DNA from: Mageeibacillus sp. UBA4314
GTDB taxonomy: Bacteria > Bacillota > Clostridia > Saccharofermentanales > Saccharofermentanaceae
Reading direction: 5' to 3'
DNA: 64,000 bases
Assembly: GCA_002394605.1 (NCBI GenBank)
Contig: DGUI01000017.1
Span: forward strand, 8,401-72,400
The position numbers were made by a program, and so were the translations under genes. Of the stretch, positions 34,007 to 41,482 are shown piece after piece. Every line of letters starts with the position of its first letter. The stretch's first letter is position 1. The notes under the pieces are model-generated. The model was not told the origin of the DNA and did not search any database. It saw nothing but the letters and a program-made list of their open reading frames with translations.

Positions 34007-34455
34007 TTCCTTAATCCGAGTTTCCTCAGTATCTTCCCGCCTGTTCTCCTTGCCTTCATGTAAAGGAACCTGACAGGAAAGATAAAATGCCAGATCCTGG
34101 AGTAGATCTTAAATCCTGTGCTCTCCACCGATACTTCCCTGCCGTTCCTGATCACCGCCACAAGGACTCCCAAGATATCATCATCGGTTATACCGTATTC
34201 CCTGTTGAGGCAGTTGTCGCCTCTTATCACATAATCATTGTCACGCACTTTGATTATCCTGTGCAGGACATATCTGTGGCTTGTACCCACCTTATAGAGC
34301 GGTACGTCATATTTCCTGAGCCTGCCCTTCGCCTTCTCGATCACGACAAGGTCGCGTCCTTGTTTGATAAGGGGCATCATGCTCGTTCCATGATTGGAAT
34401 AAATGAGCCTGCCATTCTGCTCAAGCTCATCGATCATGGAGGATATGTCACTCAT
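34003..34455 (-). CDS. S26-family signal peptidase-like protein, Ser/His type
   Basis: About 150 aa. The nucleophile Ser lies in NHGTSMMPLI. The next conserved block reads YVLHRIIKV then YVIRGDNC, which places His where bacterial type I signal peptidases have the catalytic Lys, as in the archaeal/ER (S26B) branch. A short hydrophobic stretch near the C-terminus (IWHFIFPVRFLYM) may touch the membrane; there is no clear N-terminal anchor. It starts 8 nt inside the PqqD-like gene behind AGGAG. Between an RRE-type gene and an exporter, it is the best candidate for leader removal, or it may act on a regulator. Confidence 0.8.
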   Translation of the reverse strand: MSDISSMIDELEQNGRLIYSNHGTSMMPLIKQGRDLVVIEKAKGRLRKYDVPLYKVGTSHRYVLHRIIKVRDNDYVIRGDNCLNREYGITDDDILGVLVAVIRNGREVSVESTGFKIYSRIWHFIFPVRFLYMKARRTGGKILRKLGLRK

Positions 34456-34708
34456 CAAGTGCTCCTATCGATCTGAGTTTCTCAATAACGAGACTTACAT
34501 CACGTTCTATAACGCCTTCAGGGGCATTGTACTTCTCTCTCATCTTTGCAACGACTTCCTCTTCAGTGGTGTCTTCGCTCATGAGATCAATGATCGCACC
34601 TAATGTGGAATTGCCCTTCACGATACCGGAAAAAGATGCATCGCCCGTAGGGATGAGCATGCTCTCTCCGTCACTGTCATGTCTGATAAAAGATGATCTG
34701 ATCTTCAT
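34448..34708 (-). CDS. PqqD-like peptide-recognition protein
   Basis: 86 aa. The winged-helix PqqD pattern is visible: a beta-rich start (MLIPTGDASFSGIVKGNSTLGAIIDLM), then TTEEEVVAKMREKY and a final helix DVSLVIEKLRSIGAL. Such proteins bind the leader of a precursor peptide and present it to a radical SAM enzyme (RiPP recognition element). It lies 5 nt after the kinase-like gene and overlaps the peptidase gene. Confidence 0.85.
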   Translation of the reverse strand: MKIRSSFIRHDSDGESMLIPTGDASFSGIVKGNSTLGAIIDLMSEDTTEEEVVAKMREKYNAPEGVIERDVSLVIEKLRSIGALDE

Positions 34709-34713
34709 AGCTG

Positions 34714-35430
34714 TTATCCTTTCATCGCATTGTAGCTGGTCTTGGCAGCGCTTATGTCCATATTACATTTCAGAATATAGAATTTAACTTCTTTAGTCAA
34801 TTTATCTATAAGGCTTACCGTCTTAATAAGAAGCTCCTTGTCACCCGGCCTATATATCTGCTGAAGGAGAATGTGGTAGAGGTCTTTGGAACTGACCTCC
34901 TCAATGGAATTCGTCTCGCTCCTGGTCAGATAGCAGATGGCTTTGAGGGGGACGGCCATGTTATTGCCTCTCCTGTGCTTGCCGTTATATGGCGTACCGT
35001 AGACAGTAGTTTTGTTACTGCCAACCCTTATGAGGGGTTTGTCATCATTGACCATGACAGCCTTCTCCCCCAATAGGTCGCACCACAGCTTCGCATGGGT
35101 CGATTTGCCCGTTCCGCTCTTGGCAGTGAACATATATGCCTGACCGTCGACAGAAACGACGGAACCGTGCATGAGGAAAGTATCGTATCTGAGCATCTCA
35201 GTCGCGATCTTGCGGTAGACTGCAAGTTCTTCAAGATAGCCTTCCTGATACCTGTCACCGTTCTCTGATCTGGCGATCTCATTGTCGATGTCAGCCCTCG
35301 TAACTTCGACTTCGATGTCACAGTAGACATCACCGTCAACGCGGTACTCACTGCAGAGCTTGTGAACGCTCTCATAAAACGAAGTGATCTTTATGATCCT
35401 GTCTGCGATCTTATAGTATCCGGTAATCAT
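34714..35430 (-). CDS. HPr kinase-like ATPase
   Basis: 238 aa. A P-loop ATPase of the HprK/PEP-carboxykinase type: FLMHGSVVSVDGQAYMFTAK precedes Walker A SGTGKST, then MVNDDKPL and GTPYNGKHRR. The N-terminal HPr kinase domain is missing and the N-terminal 80 residues are unrelated to it. Relatives occur in lasso-peptide and other RiPP clusters, where some phosphorylate the peptide. It lies directly after the radical SAM gene (10-nt gap), with a weak RBS. The substrate is unknown. Confidence 0.85.
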   Translation of the reverse strand: MITGYYKIADRIIKITSFYESVHKLCSEYRVDGDVYCDIEVEVTRADIDNEIARSENGDRYQEGYLEELAVYRKIATEMLRYDTFLMHGSVVSVDGQAYMFTAKSGTGKSTHAKLWCDLLGEKAVMVNDDKPLIRVGSNKTTVYGTPYNGKHRRGNNMAVPLKAICYLTRSETNSIEEVSSKDLYHILLQQIYRPGDKELLIKTVSLIDKLTKEVKFYILKCNMDISAAKTSYNAMKG

Positions 35431-35440
35431 CTCTATGACT

Positions 35441-36814
35441 TCAGCAGTTGTCGTCCGGATCGTCCGGATCGCCCTCTTCCTTTACTGCAAGATTTAACAG
35501 TTCATGATCCAGATCTAGTTCCTTGCACTCGCGGCATAGATCGTTTTTGACCGGGCACTGCTTTTTCCTGTACGGAGTGCATTCGGGAATGAACGGACAG
35601 TTCCTGCACATATCATCTACTTCCTGCTCAGCCTTGAGCTTATTGTAGAGTTCCATGTCAGTGATGCCTTCGCGGACATTACCCCAGTTACGGCCTTCCG
35701 GAAGATTTTCGCAGTTTGTGAAAGAACCGTCCGGCATTACCACGACGACATTATCCATCGAGTCACCGAGACAGTAGTTCAAACGGAACGGTCTGGGTAC
35801 TCCGAACTTCTTGATCAAGCTACCCCTTCCGGAATCCTTGATGTATGCATATGTGTCCTGTATCTTCTTCATGAGCGTTACTATCGTCCCGCGCTTCATC
35901 TCCTGATGGAGAGGCGCCAGATACATGCTCACGTTCTCATACTTGCCAAAGTTCTCATACATGTCATCAAGGAATTCATCGATGTCGGAGATGTTCTCAT
36001 CGTCCATGTTGCAGCGCAGGTTGATCCTGACGCCTGCCCTGGCGAGCTCGCCGATATTGTTCAGGACAAGATCATATGTGAACCTGGCCTTATCGTAGTA
36101 ATCCTTGCGCTCCTCGTAATACTTGCGCTTACCATCCAGTGATACCTGAGCGCTCTTGAGGTGCCAGACATCCACGGCTTCCCTGATCACTTCAGGCGTC
36201 ATCAGGCTTCCGTTCGTTACTATCGTGGATTCAAACTCTATTCCCTTATCCGTCAGTCCCTTGCAGATATGCGTGATGATATCCCGCGCCGAGAAAGGCT
36301 CACCTCCGAACCACTCCAGCTTGAGCTTGCCTTCCCTCTTCGTCTCAGTGATGAACCTTATCAGGTGATCAGCTGTCTCCCTTGTCATCGTCTCAGGCTT
36401 AAAACCTGCCTCGAAACAGTACACGCATCTTGCGTTGCAGCCTGTCGTGGGAAGGATGGTAAACTTGGAATACCCCTTTACTTTCTTCTGCATCGTCTTA
36501 AGTATGAACACCACATCCCTGTATTGCTTGATCTCATCATATGACTTGTCAACAAAGATACGTGTCTTAACAAGGTGTTCCAGGCCACGATCCGTTATCT
36601 CCCGGAGCGTTGCCGTCTTCTCCTTAAGTGATGATACAAACTCAAACTCATCCTTTGTAAGGCCTACTATCTCGCAGGTCAGGATGTTCTTTATCCTGTA
36701 GACATCATCTTTACCGTAGAGATAAACAAATCCTGACAGGCGGTAATCACCCTCCGCGGGCCTCTTACCCGTGATCTTCTTGATCCGTTCACTTCCTTCG
36801 TATAATACTTTCAT
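35441..36814 (-). CDS. Radical SAM/SPASM peptide maturase
   Basis: 457 aa. An N-terminal region of about 110 residues precedes the radical SAM core, with CxxxCxxC at Cys126, Cys130 and Cys133 (GCNARCVYCFE), then WFGGEPF and VSLDG. A SPASM domain at the C-terminus has clustered cysteines (FTNCENLP, CRNCPFIPEC, QCPVKNDLCREC) for extra Fe-S clusters. It ends in an acidic tail, DPDDPDDNC, encoded by a 9-bp tandem repeat. SCIFF/ranthipeptide or other thioether-forming maturases have this layout. No Cys-rich precursor gene is visible nearby. It lies 2 nt after yvcK. Confidence 0.9.
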   Translation of the reverse strand: MKVLYEGSERIKKITGKRPAEGDYRLSGFVYLYGKDDVYRIKNILTCEIVGLTKDEFEFVSSLKEKTATLREITDRGLEHLVKTRIFVDKSYDEIKQYRDVVFILKTMQKKVKGYSKFTILPTTGCNARCVYCFEAGFKPETMTRETADHLIRFITETKREGKLKLEWFGGEPFSARDIITHICKGLTDKGIEFESTIVTNGSLMTPEVIREAVDVWHLKSAQVSLDGKRKYYEERKDYYDKARFTYDLVLNNIGELARAGVRINLRCNMDDENISDIDEFLDDMYENFGKYENVSMYLAPLHQEMKRGTIVTLMKKIQDTYAYIKDSGRGSLIKKFGVPRPFRLNYCLGDSMDNVVVVMPDGSFTNCENLPEGRNWGNVREGITDMELYNKLKAEQEVDDMCRNCPFIPECTPYRKKQCPVKNDLCRECKELDLDHELLNLAVKEEGDPDDPDDNC

Positions 36815-36816
36815 GA

Positions 36817-37776
36817 TCAGGAATCCTTTTCTTCGCTATTCATAAGATATGAGAATATCAGATAGGCTGTCTTCAGGGAATCGTGTCTTATCTTCTCATT
36901 CTCGATGGAGAAGATGTCTCCCGTGATGACTTCAGCGCCTGTCTCTTCGATATCCTCAAGGCCTACCGTTAACTTATTCTCAGTATCAAGATATTTCTTC
37001 TTGATCCTCTTGTCGACCTCACCGCTGTTAGCCACTACGACATCGATCTTCCTGCCTTCCAGATAGGAATTGAGAACATCGACATGATCCCTGACACTGT
37101 ATCCGTCTGTCTCGCCGGGTTGTGTAACAAGATTGGATACATACATCAGCGGAGCTTTCGCCTTCTTAAGAGAACTTACGATCTCACATGACAGGAGATG
37201 CGGAAGGATACTCGTATAAAGGCTTCCGGGACTGAATATGATGAGATCCGCCTCCTTGATCTTCTTCTTGATCTCAGAGCTGATATGAACTTCCTTATCG
37301 TAGTGGAGTCTGGCGATCTTCTTAACGTTGAGGCTTACGTCTTCCTCACCGTAGAACTCATCAACACCCCTCTTCGTCATTCCGACAAGTTCGACCCTGT
37401 CCTCGGTCAGAGGCAGGACCGTGCCCTTTACATTAAGGATCTTAGCCATGTACTTGGCAGCTTCCGTAAGGCTTCCCTGAGTATCTATGAGAGCTGCGAG
37501 CATTATATTCCTTACGGGGTGATTATGGAGCGTTCCTTCCTTGGAGAACCTGTATCTCAGAAGGTCTGTAAATTCCTGGTCGACATTTGCCATTGACAGC
37601 AGTACCTTGCCGATATCGCCTACCGCAGGGATATCGAGTTCCTCCTTGAGGACACCCGTGCTGCTGCCGTTATCACTGACGGCAACGATCGTCGTAACAT
37701 CTATGGGAAAGAGCTTCAGGCCCGACAGCAGATTTGATATTCCTGTTCCCCCGCCGAAAACTACTACTTTCTTCAT
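36817..37776 (-). CDS. yvcK: YvcK/CofD-like protein (gluconeogenesis factor family)
   Basis: 319 aa, UPF0052/CofD fold. VVVFGGGTGISNLLSGLK at the start, VSDNGSSTG, and PGETDGYSVRDHV late in the protein. YvcK binds UDP-sugars and affects cell-envelope synthesis and growth on gluconeogenic carbon in Bacillus. RBS GAGGT 7 nt upstream. Usually it sits with whiA and rapZ; here it is between a small membrane protein and the radical SAM gene, which is unusual. Confidence 0.92.
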   Translation of the reverse strand: MKKVVVFGGGTGISNLLSGLKLFPIDVTTIVAVSDNGSSTGVLKEELDIPAVGDIGKVLLSMANVDQEFTDLLRYRFSKEGTLHNHPVRNIMLAALIDTQGSLTEAAKYMAKILNVKGTVLPLTEDRVELVGMTKRGVDEFYGEEDVSLNVKKIARLHYDKEVHISSEIKKKIKEADLIIFSPGSLYTSILPHLLSCEIVSSLKKAKAPLMYVSNLVTQPGETDGYSVRDHVDVLNSYLEGRKIDVVVANSGEVDKRIKKKYLDTENKLTVGLEDIEETGAEVITGDIFSIENEKIRHDSLKTAYLIFSYLMNSEEKDS

Positions 37777-37787
37777 AAACTACCTCA

Positions 37788-38255
37788 TCAGAAAAGAGAC
37801 GCGAAAAACATGATCACATAGGTGCCGGTTCCCATGATGACTCCGGCAAGGACGACGCCTAACATGACGGCAGTGACACTCGACTTGAAGTCCATGTCAA
37901 GGAAGCTTGCAGCAAGCGTGCCTGTCCATGCACCGGTACCGGGGATCGGTATTCCAACAAAAAGCAGGAGTGCAACAAAAAGCCCGCGTCCTGCCTTGGC
38001 CTTGAGCTTCTCACCGCCCCTGTGCCCCTTCTCGATGCAGAATGTAAAGAACTTGCCGATGAACCTCTTATCCTTGCCCCATTCCAGAACCTTGCGGGCA
38101 AAGAAAAAGATGACCGGTACCGGCAGCATATTTCCGATGATGCAGATGACATATGCCCAGAAGGTCGGAATACCCTGTGTAAGCGCATAAGGCAGCGCCC
38201 CCCTTAGTTCAACGAGAGGCACCATCGACAAAAGAAACGAAATAATATATTCCAT
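37788..38255 (-). CDS. Small multidrug export-type membrane protein
   Basis: About 155 aa with four hydrophobic segments. The start, YIISFLLSMVPLVELRGALP, and the core PGTGAWTGTLAASFL match the COG2426 / Sm_multidrug_ex family. Transport function is poorly established for the family. GGAGA 8 nt before ATG 38255 decides the start; the frame runs 19 codons further up. It is the first gene of the seven-gene operon. Confidence 0.85.
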   Translation of the reverse strand: MEYIISFLLSMVPLVELRGALPYALTQGIPTFWAYVICIIGNMLPVPVIFFFARKVLEWGKDKRFIGKFFTFCIEKGHRGGEKLKAKAGRGLFVALLLFVGIPIPGTGAWTGTLAASFLDMDFKSSVTAVMLGVVLAGVIMGTGTYVIMFFASLF

Positions 38256-38283
38256 ATATGATCTCCAGTATTTTATCTCAAAG

Positions 38284-38312
38284 ATAATAACATAAAAATC
38301 ACTTATACACAA
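38284..38312 (-). promoter_or_regulatory. Probable promoter of the yvcK / radical SAM operon
   Basis: Minus strand TTGTGT (38312-38307), a 17-bp spacer and TATTAT (38289-38284), directly after the pilT terminator. Confidence 0.5.
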
Positions 38313-38352
38313 AAGAACTGCCCCACCGGCAAGCTCATCGCCGGCGGGGCAG
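38310..38352 (-). terminator. Terminator after pilT
   Basis: Minus strand CTGCCCCGCCGGC-gatgagctt-GCCGGTGGGGCAG followed by TTCTTTTG. Confidence 0.85.
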
Positions 38353-38377
38353 TGTGGATCACATTGATCAAGGGATA

Positions 38378-39448
38378 TCAGAAAGCAAATGCGTTCGAGT
38401 TGCCAAGCTGCTTCTCGAGATCCTGAACGTCATATGTAGCAAGAGTAGCTGTCTTCTTGCTGATCTTACCGTCACGGAAGAGACCAACGAGGTCTTCGTT
38501 CAATGTGTGCATGCCTTCCTTGTGTCCGGACTGGATAGCACCGGGGATCATAACGATCTTATCCTCACGGATGAGGTTTGTGATAGCGTTGTTGCCAACC
38601 ATGATCTCTGTTACGAGTGCACGGCCGTTACCGTCCATTGTAGGAAGGAGCTGCTGGCTGATAACACCACGCAGACATGTAGCAAACTGTGATCTGATAG
38701 ATGTCTGGAGTTCCTTAGGGCTTGCATCGATGATCCTGTCGATGGTCTGTGCAGCACTCATCGTATGAAGTGTTGAGAGCACGAGGTGACCTGTCTCAGC
38801 AGCTGTGATAGCAGCCTGGATCGTCTCGAAGTCACGCATCTCACCAACGAGAACGATATCAGGGTCCTCACGGAGTGAAGAATGGAGAGCATCTGCGAAT
38901 GAAGGTGTATCACGATAGAGCTCTCTCTGGTGGATCATGGCTCTGTTATGAGGATAGATATACTCGATAGGATCCTCGATCGTGATTACGTGTCTTGCCT
39001 CATTCTTGTTGATATAGTCAACGATAGCAGCCATTGTTGTTGTCTTACCGGAACCTGTAGGACCTGTAACGAGGAGCAGGCCGTTAGGGAGTGTAGCAAG
39101 AGTCTTTACAACCTCAGGCAGTCCCAGATCGTCGATCTCAGGGATCTGAGCCATGAGAAGACGGATGCTGCAAGCCAGGTTATTCCTCTGATGATAGATA
39201 TTAGCTCTGATACGGACTTCGTTATCGATAAACAGACCGATATCAAGGTCTTCACCGGCTTCTACACGCTCGATCTCAGCAGGTGAGAGGATCGTATAGA
39301 TCATGTTGAGTGATTCTTCGGCTGAAGGACGCTCGTCCAGGATGTGCAGAACACCGTATCTACGGACTGCGAGATTAGTACCGACAGTAATATGTACATC
39401 GGAACACTCATGCTCTATGGCGTAATCCATCAATTCTTCAAAAGTCAT
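38378..39448 (-). CDS. pilT: PilT-type twitching motility ATPase
   Basis: A 356-aa hexameric ATPase of the type IV pilus retraction family. Walker A GPTGSGKTT, the Asp box (ITIEDPIEY), GEMRD, His box STLHTMSA, and AITNLIRE (PilT signature AIRNLIRE with Arg to Thr). GGAGGT before ATG 39448 sets the start; the frame extends 17 codons up. No other pilus gene lies in the window, and it has its own terminator. Confidence 0.93.
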   Translation of the reverse strand: MTFEELMDYAIEHECSDVHITVGTNLAVRRYGVLHILDERPSAEESLNMIYTILSPAEIERVEAGEDLDIGLFIDNEVRIRANIYHQRNNLACSIRLLMAQIPEIDDLGLPEVVKTLATLPNGLLLVTGPTGSGKTTTMAAIVDYINKNEARHVITIEDPIEYIYPHNRAMIHQRELYRDTPSFADALHSSLREDPDIVLVGEMRDFETIQAAITAAETGHLVLSTLHTMSAAQTIDRIIDASPKELQTSIRSQFATCLRGVISQQLLPTMDGNGRALVTEIMVGNNAITNLIREDKIVMIPGAIQSGHKEGMHTLNEDLVGLFRDGKISKKTATLATYDVQDLEKQLGNSNAFAF

Positions 39449-39518
39449 AATGCTACCTCCGATTTTATAAAGACATATAAAGATTATACAATATACCAAA
39501 AAAATTTAATACTATTAA

Positions 39519-40808
39519 TTAACGGGCCTGACTTTTCTTTTTTACCGCAGCAGTAGCGCAGACAGTGGCAAAAGCCATTGAAGTCAGTGCCAGATTTCGA
39601 TATGTCATCCAGAAATGGATGGCGGAATGGTTGGATAATACCATGTACCAGACAAAAGGGACAATTGCGGTCAGAAGGAGTGGGATCACGAATCTGTCAT
39701 CAGCCTTGAACTTCCTGTGCGTGAATAAGAGATAGATCACAAAACCTGCTATTGCAATGAATATCACCGCAAGCGACAGTGGGTCAGCCAGGCAGTTCAG
39801 GTTATAACCTATCACATTGATCACATTCCCGGATTCTATCCCCGTCTCCTCATAAGCGTTCGTGACGGTCCTCACCAATATCTGGCCGAAAGCATCCTTT
39901 ACTATGCTGCTGCCTGTTACGATATCACAGATAACCCATTTGGAAGCCCACATAAAGACGTAACCGATACCCCAGGACATAAATGAGAAGATCGTCTTTC
40001 TGATATTGACAACGGACTCCTCATTTCCCAGTACGGTCATGATGATAATGGGGATCCCGATGCTCACCAGAGGATATGTAAGGAAGTCAAAATAAGCAAC
40101 CGCGATCCCCATAAACAGGAAGAATCTCCAGTAATGCCGGGATCTGTAGAGCCCCGTCTTCAGCATGATGAAGGTCCCTGTTAGCATCAGGTTATACACG
40201 CATGCAAACTGCATATTGAGCACCGTACTTACCGGATTGATCAGCAATACGGATAAGATAAGCGGGATCATCAGTTTCCTGCCGTCTTTGTTCTTATAAA
40301 GCCCGATCATGACAAGTGCGAGCATTACGACCTGGAATACCGCATTGATCATCCTTATACCCCATATTCCCGTGACAAGGAGGATCGGCTTCAGCAGGAT
40401 CAGATACCCATGCCAGTATCTTGCATAACTGACTGTAATGGAAGAATTGTCAGGAGAAGGATCCAGCATCTTCCGGAGATAACCCGGTTCATAGTATGAA
40501 TTGATATCAGTCACATAAACGTAATTGCTCGTAAGGGCTTCTGACATGGCGGACCTATCGCCTTTGTATGCAGCTTCACTGAGCATGATGGAATCCGTGT
40601 AATTATCCATCCTGGTGCTCATGAGCCACGGAATATAAAGATTCGTCAGCCCCTCACTGTCGTAGACCGGAGCTGACGAATCAACATTTGCTCTTATACG
40701 TTCCTCAGGGATCAGATACACTGCAAAGAGCAGGCATGCACCCGTCACCGCAGACAGCACAATGGCAGCCGCCGTAAATACCGTGTTCTTGAGGAGCTTC
40801 TTCCACAT
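39519..40808 (-). CDS. Multi-pass membrane protein, unknown (possible GT-C glycosyltransferase)
   Basis: 429 aa with about ten hydrophobic helices and a large loop after helix 1 (about 35-115, containing PVYDSEGLTNLYIPWLMS and a Tyr-rich YEPGYLRKML). The size and loop placement recall GT-C-type lipid-linked sugar transferases, but no diagnostic motif is certain. Its ATG overlaps the previous stop by one base (TAATG). It is third in the yfhO unit. Confidence 0.7.
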   Translation of the reverse strand: MWKKLLKNTVFTAAAIVLSAVTGACLLFAVYLIPEERIRANVDSSAPVYDSEGLTNLYIPWLMSTRMDNYTDSIMLSEAAYKGDRSAMSEALTSNYVYVTDINSYYEPGYLRKMLDPSPDNSSITVSYARYWHGYLILLKPILLVTGIWGIRMINAVFQVVMLALVMIGLYKNKDGRKLMIPLILSVLLINPVSTVLNMQFACVYNLMLTGTFIMLKTGLYRSRHYWRFFLFMGIAVAYFDFLTYPLVSIGIPIIIMTVLGNEESVVNIRKTIFSFMSWGIGYVFMWASKWVICDIVTGSSIVKDAFGQILVRTVTNAYEETGIESGNVINVIGYNLNCLADPLSLAVIFIAIAGFVIYLLFTHRKFKADDRFVIPLLLTAIVPFVWYMVLSNHSAIHFWMTYRNLALTSMAFATVCATAAVKKKSQAR

Positions 40809-41482
40809 TACTGCTGAGCAGGTCCGCACATCGGGCACTCTTTGTCATCAGGGCCCAGTTCGATGCCGCATATGGGACAGTACCTTGCATCGCGTCCCTT
40901 GATAGGAGCATAGGAAGGTTCCGGGATATCCTTGATATCTGACATATCATAGGGATTGCGCTTTTTGTGTTCCCGTTCGAGTTCGCTTAGCGTATTGGCA
41001 CGTCTTTGTGCTGCCGTGTGTATCCTCTTCTCGACGATGATCATGATCTCGAGCCATGCAAGAGGAATGATAAATGCAAGATTCGCGATGGTCCTGAACC
41101 AGATGAGGATCGCAACAGTCCAGATAGGTATCGCTACCATACAGTAAGCCTGGAACTGATCTCCGATATTGCCGAGCAAAGAGTTAACAACGAATATGAA
41201 GATGATTACGTTGACGATAACAGAGAACACTGCATAGAAGAGCACCATTCCCGGCATCCTGCTCGTCATGGATGAAAACATTCCTGATGAGCCATAAGCA
41301 TCAAGTGCTTCCATCGCCTTCTTGGCAGCTATCATAGAGATAAATCCCAACGCGATACATGCAACTGAATAGACCGCTACAAAACCGATCAGGATCTTGA
41401 GATTAAGAGGTGTCATCCTCAAGAAAGGCGGATACCGCTTCGCTTCGCTCTCATACGCTTCATCAAAGGTTGATTTGCTCAT
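40808..41482 (-). CDS. Membrane protein with C-terminal zinc ribbon
   Basis: 224 aa. Four or five hydrophobic segments (about 28-155), then a charged stretch (RRANTLSELEREHKKRNP) and a C-terminal zinc ribbon CPICG-x(9)-CPMCG. No family recognised. Its start overlaps the end of yfhO by about 20 bp and it is coupled to the next gene, so the three probably work together. Confidence 0.75.
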   Translation of the reverse strand: MSKSTFDEAYESEAKRYPPFLRMTPLNLKILIGFVAVYSVACIALGFISMIAAKKAMEALDAYGSSGMFSSMTSRMPGMVLFYAVFSVIVNVIIFIFVVNSLLGNIGDQFQAYCMVAIPIWTVAILIWFRTIANLAFIIPLAWLEIMIIVEKRIHTAAQRRANTLSELEREHKKRNPYDMSDIKDIPEPSYAPIKGRDARYCPICGIELGPDDKECPMCGPAQQ

